Shown: positions 35,727 through 42,777 of the stretch, piece by piece
Position numbering within the stretch: the stretch's first letter is position 1
How the letters are laid out: every line of letters starts with the position of its first letter
Made by a program: the position numbers and the translations under genes
Notes under the pieces: generated by a model
The model's database searches: none
Told to the model about the DNA's origin: nothing
The model's input: the letters and a program-made list of their open reading frames with translations, nothing else
DNA from: Thiotrichaceae bacterium
GTDB taxonomy: Bacteria > Pseudomonadota > Gammaproteobacteria > Thiotrichales > Thiotrichaceae
Assembly (NCBI GenBank): GCA_026989145.1
Contig: JALSJU010000123.1
Location: 1-42,777, forward strand
Length of the DNA: 42,777 nt
Direction: 5' to 3'

Positions 35727-36038
35727 TTAGTGACCTCCTTTATTTTTACTTTCTTTTAACTTATCGCTGGGTTTAAACATTTCTAACATACGCTCAGTTA
35801 CCACGTAACCACCTACTGCGTTACCTGCGGCAAGTAAAACGGCAATAAAGCCGATGGTTGTTTCAGCGGCCCCTTCAGCATGCCCCATTACAACCATAGC
35901 GCCGACTAATACAATACCGTGAATAAAATTAGAACCAGACATAAGCGGAGTATGTAAAATCACCGGTACTTTGGTAATAAGCTCATAGCCTACAACGGCT
36001 GCCAGCATGAAAATATATAACGCTACAAAGCCTTCCAT
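35727..36038 (-). CDS. pntA2: NAD(P) transhydrogenase subunit alpha 2 (membrane part)
   Basis: The 103-residue membrane protein corresponds to the C-terminal membrane segment of E. coli PntA, here as a separate gene. Three hydrophobic helices are visible (including TPLMSGSNFIHGIVLVGAM), ending in a charged tail. Its ATG overlaps the pntA1 stop by one base (TAATG), and pntB follows after two bases. The split arrangement is widespread in bacteria, so it does not point to a broken gene. Confidence 0.95.
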   Translation of the reverse strand: MEGFVALYIFMLAAVVGYELITKVPVILHTPLMSGSNFIHGIVLVGAMVVMGHAEGAAETTIGFIAVLLAAGNAVGGYVVTERMLEMFKPSDKLKESKNKGGH

Positions 36039-37204
36039 TACTTTTCCTCCGTTTCTTTGTTAAGAGATTTGTTAAGTGTCTTATTGAGTAACTCCAGCGT
36101 ACCTTCGTGCATGACTTCGCCATCTTTTGTTAGTAACGCACCTATGACAATTTCGTCTTCATAGTCTGGAACATAGTCACCTTTATCATCAATTAATAAC
36201 TGCATGAAGTTGTATAAATTTTTGGCGTACATTTCACTGGCATGTACAGGAACTTGTGAAGCGACATCTAGCGGAGCATGGATAATCACATCGCCATGTG
36301 TAATGGTTTTACCTGGCTCAGTCAAAACGCAGTTCCCTCCGCCTTCAGCTGCAAGGTCAATAATAACCGCGCCTTCTTTCATGCCTTCAACCGTTTCTAC
36401 AGGTATAATTTTTGGTGAGGACTTCCCCGGTACAGCCGCCGTGGTGATTAATACATCGGCACTAGAAATGTATTTTGCCAGCTCTTTTTGCTGTTGATCT
36501 CGCTCATCGCTAGTCAGTTCACGCGCGTATCCGCCTTCTCCAGTTGCTGATATTGAAAGCGTAATTGCCTTAGCCCCTAATGACTCGATTTGCTCAGCTG
36601 TTTCTGGTCGAACATCATAAGCTTCAACCACAGCACCTAAGCGCTTTGCCGTTGCAATAGCCTGTAAGCCTGCAACACCTACACCAATAACAATCACTTT
36701 AGATGGACGAATCGTGCCTGCGGCAGTGGTTAACATGGGGAAGAAACGGGGCGCAATATCAGCACCCATGACCGCTGCTTTATAACCAGCTATCGCCGCT
36801 TGTGATGAGAGTACATCCATTGATTGAGCACGCGAGATACGCGGTATAAGTTCCATCGCAAAGCTTGTTATTTTCTTATCTTCTAAAGCTTTGAGCATGG
36901 CAATATTATTATGTGCCATGAGTGTACCTATTAGCACACTACCATCACGCATCATCGAAATTTCATCAGCTGTTGGTGCTTGCACGCGCCAAATTACATC
37001 AGATTTCTCTGCAAGTTCCTGTGCATTTGCGACTATTGTTGCACCTTCAAATTGCGCATCTGAAATCAATGCTGATTTGCCTGCGCCTTGCTCAACAAAT
37101 ATTTCAATCCCAAGCTTTGTCAAACGAGCAATTACCGCAGCATCTATCGCTACACGGCGTTCACCTTTGGCAGTCTCACGTGGAATACCTAACTTAATTG
37201 GCAT
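36038..37204 (-). CDS. pntA1: NAD(P) transhydrogenase subunit alpha 1 (NAD-binding part)
   Basis: This is the soluble NAD(H)-binding subunit of the transhydrogenase, related to alanine dehydrogenase. The 388 residues start KLGIPRETAKGERRVA. They contain the Rossmann loop VIGVGVAGLQAIATAKRLGA, VEAYDVRPET and the mobile-loop EGGYAREL region. It is the first gene of the pntA1-pntA2-pntB operon. The upstream 390-bp gap holds an inverted-repeat element on its far side. Confidence 0.97.
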   Translation of the reverse strand: MPIKLGIPRETAKGERRVAIDAAVIARLTKLGIEIFVEQGAGKSALISDAQFEGATIVANAQELAEKSDVIWRVQAPTADEISMMRDGSVLIGTLMAHNNIAMLKALEDKKITSFAMELIPRISRAQSMDVLSSQAAIAGYKAAVMGADIAPRFFPMLTTAAGTIRPSKVIVIGVGVAGLQAIATAKRLGAVVEAYDVRPETAEQIESLGAKAITLSISATGEGGYARELTSDERDQQQKELAKYISSADVLITTAAVPGKSSPKIIPVETVEGMKEGAVIIDLAAEGGGNCVLTEPGKTITHGDVIIHAPLDVASQVPVHASEMYAKNLYNFMQLLIDDKGDYVPDYEDEIVIGALLTKDGEVMHEGTLELLNKTLNKSLNKETEEK

Positions 37205-37414
37205 TTTGAATCATCCCCTTTTCTAGCAGCTTGGCTAATATATCGCTCTAAAACTGCAGTCCATTAATAGCACGCTACTTTACCAGAGGTGGATTAGAAT
37301 GGGAATGATGTTTGTCCTTTACCTGATATTGCGACTTACACAAGTAGCTTTTACTTTTTAAAAGACCTTTCACACGAATTGATTACAAGTTATTGAACCA
37401 TGCAAGGTCTCTTT
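37205..37414. other. pnt upstream region
   Basis: About 210 bases upstream of pntA1 contain no credible gene. A pnt promoter is expected, but I saw no convincing -35/-10 pair; a TATATT at about 37237-37242 is the best -10 candidate. The end near 37401-37414 carries the AAGGTCT flank shared with the oxyR-side repeat. Confidence 0.4.
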
Positions 37415-37587
37415 AGGAAAGCCTGATTAAGTCCCATAAATCTGGCAAAGCCAAAGGGTAAGGCTCTAGGGCAACATCTCAGTTGTTGTATTTCTCATGA
37501 AGGCAATAAGCATTCATTTCAAAATACGCCTAGGATATACTGCCCTAAAGACTTACAGAATTTTATGGGACTTAATCAGGCTTTCCT
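37415..37587. mobile_element. 173-bp element with 26-bp perfect terminal inverted repeats
   Basis: The left end at 37415-37440, beginning AGGAAAGCCTGATTAAGTCC, is an exact inverted copy of 37562-37587. Inner sequence is also partly palindromic (AGGGCA / TGCCCT). It holds no transposase. The short inverted repeat at 20833-20890 shares the end sequence. It lies seven bases from the stop of the BspA-like gene. Confidence 0.8.
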
Positions 37588-37594
37588 TTATAGA

Positions 37595-39370
37595 CTATTT
37601 TTGCCCAGCATCCCTGATAGTCCAACCGTATGTATTAACTAATTTAGCTCTAGCAGCACGAGCTACAACGCTGTATTTAACCTTTGGGGCACTCAAAATA
37701 ATATTTCTTTGCACACTTTGCTGACTCCACGCTATCAATAATTTATCGTAGTTGCTTGTAGATAAATTAGCCCCGTCAAACATTCCCTCCATACCATAGT
37801 AGCGAGTAACTGAGGGTTTTACGCTGGTCACATTCCAACTACTAATATCCTGATTAAAGCTTTCGGCCTTGTAAAACATATTGTACATATTTTCGACTTT
37901 AGCTAAATCCCAAACACCTATTCTTTGATTAAATGCTTTTGCACCCCAGAACATTTCTGAAGTATTTGTCACTTGACTCATATTCCAAACACTAATATCT
38001 TGATTAAACAACTCGGCTTCATCAAACATATACGCCATATCAGTAACATTACTTACATCCCAGCCAGTAATATCTTGATTGAAAACTCTCGCCAAACCAA
38101 ACATATCACTCATATTTGTCACACCACTTACATCCCAATCACCAATATATTGATCCAATTTACTGGCAAGCCAGAACATACGATACATATTTTTAACTCG
38201 ACTTAAATCAGGTTTGTCTGAGGCCGTTATAACCATGTTTTCTGCACCTGCAAATGCATTTTCCATTGAGCGCCACTTCTGATCACCCCACTGTACAATC
38301 TCAGTGATTTTACGCGCGTCAGTTTTATAGTTTGGAATACCCGAAGCAGGAGCATCAAAATATATTTGAGGAAAATTACCCACGATACTTATCGTATATA
38401 CACCTGGTGCTGGGTAGCGGCAAAGATAATTACTTGTAATCGCGATCCCATCAAGAATTCCATAAACACCATCACTATTACAATCAATCTTATAGTTATA
38501 GCCAGAACCTTTGGTAGTAAGTAAAAACTGGTTGTTAGGCGTAACACTTAGGTGAGTCTTTCGAGTATCAACTTTTATTTTAAAAGCTTTGCTAGCTTGA
38601 GGTGGTGGTGTCGACGTTTTTATTGAAAAATTTGCTCCTGCACTCCACATCCCCCATCTATTATTAACTAGCGAGCGTACCCACCATGTTAATTTATCCC
38701 CTACGTTGAAATGAGCTCGAGGAGGTCTAAAAAAACAACTAGATGATTGACAGAAGGCTTGGCTAGGGCTAACTGATTCTGTGCTCCACTGAGTACCGTT
38801 TTGATATTCATAACCAATTTGATATAACGTTGCATTACTATCAGATGTCCATTTAAGCGTTGGAAATCTTGTATCAATTTCCCCTTTAGGGCTAATTGGT
38901 TCTGCACCTAATGTAGGTGTTGGTGTACTACTGACAACTTTAAACACATGTGAGCTTGACCATGCGCGCCATGCTCCAGCTACTTTAGCTCTAACCCACC
39001 ATGCTTTTTGATCACCAACAGTAAATGATATGTCTGCTGGCTTATAAGAACAAGTAATAGCGGTGCAATTTAACTGGTTGGCACTGAGCACATAATCATG
39101 CCACCGCAACGATCCATTTACATCCTCATGCCCTAATTGATAACTATTAGCGCCATTTACCGCTGCCCAAGTGAATGTAGGCCTTGTATCCGTAATATCG
39201 CCTGAAGGAGTGTAGTTATTAGATACGCCGACCAAAGACCAACTAAAAGTCGGGCGATCATTATCTGAAGTAGTTGGAGCAGTACCTTCTCCACCACATG
39301 CAGTAAGTCCAAGTGTAGTAAAAAACAAAAGGGCAGCTGATCTTATTTGTTTAGTCATTAAAAATTGCAT
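37595..39370 (-). CDS. BspA-like lipoprotein with DUF285 repeats
   Basis: The 591-residue protein has a lipoprotein signal (FFTTLGLTAC, Cys 25), so it should be lipid-anchored and exported. Two roughly 100-residue units follow (each with PTF/PTL-W, a Cys pair and WWVR-W), resembling a fibronectin-like fold. A linker domain comes next, then five perfect-length 25-residue repeats (37814-38188) of the MSDMFxxAxxFNQDISxWDVSxVTN kind. These are DUF285/BspA-type leucine-rich repeats, known from surface proteins of mycoplasmas, Vibrio and Bacteroidetes. The ATG at 39370 has a GAAGG site. It lies 129 bp after argH. Lateral origin is possible. Its role is unknown, perhaps adhesion. Confidence 0.9.
   Translation of the reverse strand: MQFLMTKQIRSAALLFFTTLGLTACGGEGTAPTTSDNDRPTFSWSLVGVSNNYTPSGDITDTRPTFTWAAVNGANSYQLGHEDVNGSLRWHDYVLSANQLNCTAITCSYKPADISFTVGDQKAWWVRAKVAGAWRAWSSSHVFKVVSSTPTPTLGAEPISPKGEIDTRFPTLKWTSDSNATLYQIGYEYQNGTQWSTESVSPSQAFCQSSSCFFRPPRAHFNVGDKLTWWVRSLVNNRWGMWSAGANFSIKTSTPPPQASKAFKIKVDTRKTHLSVTPNNQFLLTTKGSGYNYKIDCNSDGVYGILDGIAITSNYLCRYPAPGVYTISIVGNFPQIYFDAPASGIPNYKTDARKITEIVQWGDQKWRSMENAFAGAENMVITASDKPDLSRVKNMYRMFWLASKLDQYIGDWDVSGVTNMSDMFGLARVFNQDITGWDVSNVTDMAYMFDEAELFNQDISVWNMSQVTNTSEMFWGAKAFNQRIGVWDLAKVENMYNMFYKAESFNQDISSWNVTSVKPSVTRYYGMEGMFDGANLSTSNYDKLLIAWSQQSVQRNIILSAPKVKYSVVARAARAKLVNTYGWTIRDAGQK
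37814..38188 (-). repeat. Five tandem 75-bp coding repeats (DUF285)
   Basis: Five units of exactly 25 codons lie in the BspA-like gene, from MYRMFWLASKLD to NVTSVKP. They are conserved at protein level (MF, FNQDI, W, V), while third positions differ between units. Confidence 0.85.
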
Positions 39371-39499
39371 TGTTTAACCTTCAGTGATTATTAGCATTAA
39401 CATGAAGAAATAATCATAAGACTAAACTTAACAGGCTTCTTTTTTATAAATGATTAACGGTCTATCTTTTTAGATATAAGCCTTCCTTAAATTACAGAC

Positions 39500-40894
39500 T
39501 TAACTTTTAGCTTCAGCTACGCGAGCTAAAACCTGTGCAGGCGCAGTTCCACCGAGATGATTGCGTGCACTAACAGAGCCTTCTAAAGTCAATACTTCAA
39601 AGACTTCTTTGCCAATCACATCAGAGAATTTTTGTAACTCTTCTAAAGTCATTTCACTTAAATCTTTGCCTGTTTCTACCCCATATGCAACCGCGTTACC
39701 AACCACTTCGTGCGCGTCTCTAAAGGGCATATCTTTACCTACTAAGTAATCAGCGAGGTCAGTAGCAGTTGAAAATCCCTGCATTGCTGCTTGGCGCATG
39801 CTTTCTTCATTTGTTGTGACATGTGGCATCATATCCGCAAAAGCGCGTAGGCTACCAAGTAAAGTATCTACCGTATCAAACAATGGTTCTTTATCTTCTT
39901 GATTATCTTTATTGTAGGCTAAGGGCTGGCTTTTCATAATGGTTAATAGCGAGATTAAGTTGCCGTAAACCCGTCCTGTTTTACCACGCACAAGCTCTGG
40001 TACGTCGGGATTTTTCTTTTGCGGCATGATGGATGAGCCGGTGCAAAAACGATCGGGTAAATTAATAAAGTTAAATTGTGCCGATGTCCACAAGACTAAC
40101 TCTTCAGAGAAACGTGACAGGTGCATCATAATTAATGAAGCTGCAGAAATAAATTCAATCGCAAAGTCTCGATCACTGACACTATCTAAAGAATTGTTTG
40201 AGGCACAATCAAAGCCTAATAGTTCAGCGGTGTAATCGCGGTCAATCGGGTAGGTTGTTCCCGCCAGCGCAGCAGCACCTAATGGCAAAATATTAACGCG
40301 TTTGCGGCAATCTTGCAGGCGCTCAAAATCACGTACCAACATTTCATACCACGCCATCATATGATGCCCAAAGGTGATTGGCTGGGCGACTTGTAAATGT
40401 GTAAAGCCCGGTAATATTGTCTCCGCTTCTCTTTCTGCTACTTCCACCAAGCCTGATTGTAAGCGTTTAAGTTCTGCTGAGATTAAATCAATTTGCTCTC
40501 GTAGCCACAAACGAATATCAGTTGCGACTTGATCATTGCGAGAACGACCCGTGTGTAGCTTTTTCCCGGTAATGCCTATTTTATCAGTTAAACGCGCTTC
40601 GATATTCATATGAATATCTTCAAGCTGAATTGACCATTCAAAGTTACCGGCTTCTATATCTTCAATAATTTCATCTAAGCCTGTATGAATGTCATCAACT
40701 TCTTGTGGCGTAAGAATGCCAACCTTCTGCAACATTTTAGCGTGCGCCTTAGAGCCCGCGATATCATGTTTGTACAAGCGCTTATCAAAAGTAATAGACG
40801 CGGTAAAGGCTTCAACAAAAGCATCGGTTGATTCGGTAAAGCGACCGCCCCACAGTTTATCGGCTTCATTTGAGTTTTTTTCAATGGTAGACAT
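39500..40894 (-). CDS. argH: Argininosuccinate lyase
   Basis: ArgH cleaves argininosuccinate to arginine and fumarate, the last step of arginine synthesis. The 464 residues match the family. The fumarase/aspartase-superfamily signature [12 protein letters not shown] is present, with [13 protein letters not shown] and the [16 protein letters not shown] block carrying the catalytic His. It is divergent from algZ, the same neighbourhood as in Pseudomonas. The intergenic 206 bp probably holds promoters for both, with a TTGACT/TACAAC pair visible in the argH direction. Confidence 0.97.
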   Translation of the reverse strand: MSTIEKNSNEADKLWGGRFTESTDAFVEAFTASITFDKRLYKHDIAGSKAHAKMLQKVGILTPQEVDDIHTGLDEIIEDIEAGNFEWSIQLEDIHMNIEARLTDKIGITGKKLHTGRSRNDQVATDIRLWLREQIDLISAELKRLQSGLVEVAEREAETILPGFTHLQVAQPITFGHHMMAWYEMLVRDFERLQDCRKRVNILPLGAAALAGTTYPIDRDYTAELLGFDCASNNSLDSVSDRDFAIEFISAASLIMMHLSRFSEELVLWTSAQFNFINLPDRFCTGSSIMPQKKNPDVPELVRGKTGRVYGNLISLLTIMKSQPLAYNKDNQEDKEPLFDTVDTLLGSLRAFADMMPHVTTNEESMRQAAMQGFSTATDLADYLVGKDMPFRDAHEVVGNAVAYGVETGKDLSEMTLEELQKFSDVIGKEVFEVLTLEGSVSARNHLGGTAPAQVLARVAEAKS

Positions 40895-41029
40895 GCTTGT
40901 TCAGTTTCCAGAAAGTAAAAGGTATCTATAATGCGATAAGCGTTGTAGCTTTGCTGACAAAATAGTCAAACGGTTACAATATAAATAATAAAAATAAGAC
41001 TCGCTTCATTAGTTGCTTATTAGCGTCGC

Positions 41030-41048
41030 AATACACATGCGTTGTATT
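41030..41048. promoter_or_regulatory. Small dyad in the argH-algZ intergenic region
   Basis: AATACA (41030-41035) and TGTATT (41043-41048) form an inverted repeat about 50 bp upstream of algZ. It could be an operator. No known factor is matched. Confidence 0.3.
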
Positions 41049-41100
41049 CGGCATTATAAGCAATATTGGCGCCGGTTGAATAAATAAAAATTAAAATAAT

Positions 41101-42156
41101 ATGACCACTGCTGTTTCACAATCCAGTACTTCGGGTAATTTTTTACCTGAGCTATGCACACCACAGGCAATCTTGCGTGTGATGTTGGGTGCGCAGGTTT
41201 TAGCGGTGGTACTTGCACTCACGAGTGCATCAGAAACTTATCTAGCGGCTTTTCTCAATATTGGCTTGACCTCTCTATTCGTTCAGTGGATTGCTTTAAG
41301 CTCTGTGTTGGCCATTTGTTTGCTCTCAAAAAAGTTAAACAAACTTAGTGTAACCCAAACCGCTGCTGCAGTTAGCGGGCTTGTGGTGCTTTTTACTATT
41401 GGCGCATCTGTAGTATCAACGATGGCTGAAAGCTACCAAAATGTAGGCGGACTTCAATACTGGAACAGCCCCTTTATTCTGCGAAATACATTTATCGCTT
41501 TAGCGTTAACCTTGATGGTTTTACATTATTTTCATCTTTTAAATCAAAAAACAGAATTAACAAATGCCGATACAGGTGCACAATACGATGCGCTACAGTC
41601 ACGAATGCGCCCACATTTTTTATTCAATAGTTTAAATACCATTGCGCAATTAATTCACGTAGACCAAAACAAAGCTGAAGATGCGCTACTTGATTTAGCT
41701 GATATTTTTAGAACCACCTTAGACACCCGTAACCGTATTTCATTAGGCGAAGAGCTTGATGTGACGTTGCGTTATTTGCGAATGGAAGCGTTACGTTTAG
41801 GTAAACGTCGTTTAAACATTGTATGGGATATGGATAAGAAAACCCTGCCATTCAATATGGAAATCCCACCACTTTTATTACAACCACTCGTTGAAAATGC
41901 CATCTATCACGGTATCCAACCTTGTAAGGATGGCGGCACGCTAGGCATAAGTTTATACGATGCCGGGCAACGTCTTGATGTGGTTGTAACCAACCCTGTT
42001 CCACCTGATAACACAACAAAACATTCCAAAGGTAATCACATTGCACAAGAGAATTTAAAAAACCGACTGAGGCTTGCTTACGGTGATCAAGCTAATTTAA
42101 AAATAACAAAATCTGAGCACCAATACCGCGTCTCATTTTCCATTCCTAAGGAGTAA
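41101..42156 (+). CDS. algZ: LytS-family sensor histidine kinase (AlgZ/FimS-like)
   Basis: The 351-residue inner-membrane kinase pairs with the LytTR regulator encoded next. It starts with a short conserved segment (FLPELC) followed by about four membrane helices to residue 145. The His-kinase domain has MRPHFLFNSLNTI with phospho-acceptor H172, and LLLQPLVENAIYHGI as N-box. The ATP lid is reduced, as in LytS/AlgZ. No clear Shine-Dalgarno precedes the ATG at 41101. AlgZR controls alginate and type IV pili in Pseudomonas. The targets here cannot be read from sequence. Confidence 0.93.
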   Translation: MTTAVSQSSTSGNFLPELCTPQAILRVMLGAQVLAVVLALTSASETYLAAFLNIGLTSLFVQWIALSSVLAICLLSKKLNKLSVTQTAAAVSGLVVLFTIGASVVSTMAESYQNVGGLQYWNSPFILRNTFIALALTLMVLHYFHLLNQKTELTNADTGAQYDALQSRMRPHFLFNSLNTIAQLIHVDQNKAEDALLDLADIFRTTLDTRNRISLGEELDVTLRYLRMEALRLGKRRLNIVWDMDKKTLPFNMEIPPLLLQPLVENAIYHGIQPCKDGGTLGISLYDAGQRLDVVVTNPVPPDNTTKHSKGNHIAQENLKNRLRLAYGDQANLKITKSEHQYRVSFSIPKE

Positions 42157-42162
42157 ATAATA

Positions 42163-42777
42163 ATGACAATGAATATCCTAGTCGTCGATGATGAAGAATT
42201 AGCTCGTCAACGCATCCACAGTCTATTGAAAGACCACGACGATTACACAATTTGTGCAGAAGCCGAAAACGGGGCCGAAGCATTAATGATGGTAGAACGC
42301 CATCAGCCAGACTTGATACTACTTGATATATCTATGCCAGTAATGGATGGCTTAGAAGTAGCTAAACATCTTGCCGGCATGCCAAATCCACCAGCCGTAA
42401 TCTTCACAACTGCATACGGGGAGTATGCGCTTGAAGCCTTTTCAACCAAAGCAACAGGGTACCTTATGAAACCAATTAGACAAGAACAACTATTAAAAAG
42501 TCTACAACAAGCACGTTCACTTAACCGCGCACAGCGTACTGGCGTTGATGCAGCTGAAGAATCAGGCGCTGGTCGTAAGCACATTTGTGCACGTATGCGT
42601 GGCAACTTAGAGCTCATCCCAATTGAAGATGTTTTCTACTTCCAAGCAGATCAAAAGTACGTGACAGTACGTCACAAGAAAGGTGAAGTAATTATTGAAG
42701 AATCACTCAAGTCACTTGAAACTGACCTATCAGACAAGTTTATTCGTATTCACCGCAATGCCTTAGTCGCTAAAAGC
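42163..42777 (+). CDS. algR: LytTR response regulator AlgR (3' truncated by window)
   Basis: Five or six bases after algZ, with a TAAGGAG ribosome site overlapping the algZ stop, an ATG at 42163 opens a receiver domain. Acidic pair D9-D10, phospho-acceptor D55 (LLDISMPVMDG) and the KP near residue 105 are intact. From about residue 137 a LytTR DNA-binding domain begins (HICARMRGNLELIPIEDVFYFQADQKYV). The frame stays open for 205 codons to the edge; AlgR is usually about 248 residues, so some 40 are missing. It is the cognate partner of AlgZ. Confidence 0.95.
   Translation, partial: MTMNILVVDDEELARQRIHSLLKDHDDYTICAEAENGAEALMMVERHQPDLILLDISMPVMDGLEVAKHLAGMPNPPAVIFTTAYGEYALEAFSTKATGYLMKPIRQEQLLKSLQQARSLNRAQRTGVDAAEESGAGRKHICARMRGNLELIPIEDVFYFQADQKYVTVRHKKGEVIIEESLKSLETDLSDKFIRIHRNALVAKS

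Noticed and set aside
37814-38188. Five 75-bp units as a CRISPR-like or DNA-level tandem repeat
   Set aside because: The units are coding, without spacers, and are conserved in protein rather than nucleotide sequence.

Overview
The window reads as chromosome of a Gram-negative, moderately AT-rich gammaproteobacterium. The evidence is the canonical rpsB-tsf-pyrH-frr-uppS-cdsA-dxr-rseP-bamA-skp-lpxD-fabZ-lpxA-lpxB-rnhB order and an argH gene divergent from an algZ-algR pair, as in Pseudomonas. Protein flavour suggests a marine Thiotrichales-type lineage (Methylophaga/Cycloclasticus-like), but that is an impression and no search was run. No rRNA, tRNA, CRISPR or transposase gene was seen.

Region 1 (1-15.9 kb, minus strand) is the translation / envelope-biogenesis supercluster. 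It covers ribosomal protein S2 and EF-Ts, UMP kinase, ribosome recycling factor, isoprenoid and phospholipid precursors (UppS, CdsA, Dxr), the sigma-E protease RseP, outer-membrane assembly (BamA, Skp), lipid A synthesis (LpxD, FabZ, LpxA, LpxB) and RNase HII. The rpsB gene has a long Lys/Ala-rich linker and a C-terminal helix-hairpin-helix-like module, and is preceded by a strong S2-leader RNA fold. The cluster is interrupted by two copies of a short inverted-repeat element and by terminator-like hairpins.

Region 2 (16-20.8 kb) carries map, a DEAD-box-like protein whose catalytic motifs are largely lost but which keeps a basic N/R-rich tail, a 167-bp palindromic element, and a divergent peroxiredoxin-glutaredoxin / oxyR pair with a good OxyR site between them.

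Region 3 (20.9-25.4 kb, plus strand) is the most interesting part. It is a compact set of five genes: a TPR-like protein, a large receiver-like/acidic protein with repeated LD motifs, a COG2229-type small GTPase, a divergent roadblock-like protein, and a canonical roadblock/LC7 (MglB-like) protein. The first four are nearly contiguous or overlapping. This resembles the GTPase/roadblock pairs of MglA-MglB and the Streptomyces conservons, but with different partners.

Region 4 (25.4-37.2 kb, minus strand) holds hrpA, a GGDEF diguanylate cyclase with an I-site, a SPOR-domain protein, priA (with a DnaA-box-like cluster upstream) and the pntA1-pntA2-pntB proton-translocating transhydrogenase operon.

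Region 5 (37.2-42.8 kb) holds a 173-bp terminal-inverted-repeat element, a BspA-like lipoprotein with five 25-residue DUF285 repeats, argH, and the divergent LytS/LytTR-type algZ-algR pair. The last gene is cut by the window edge.
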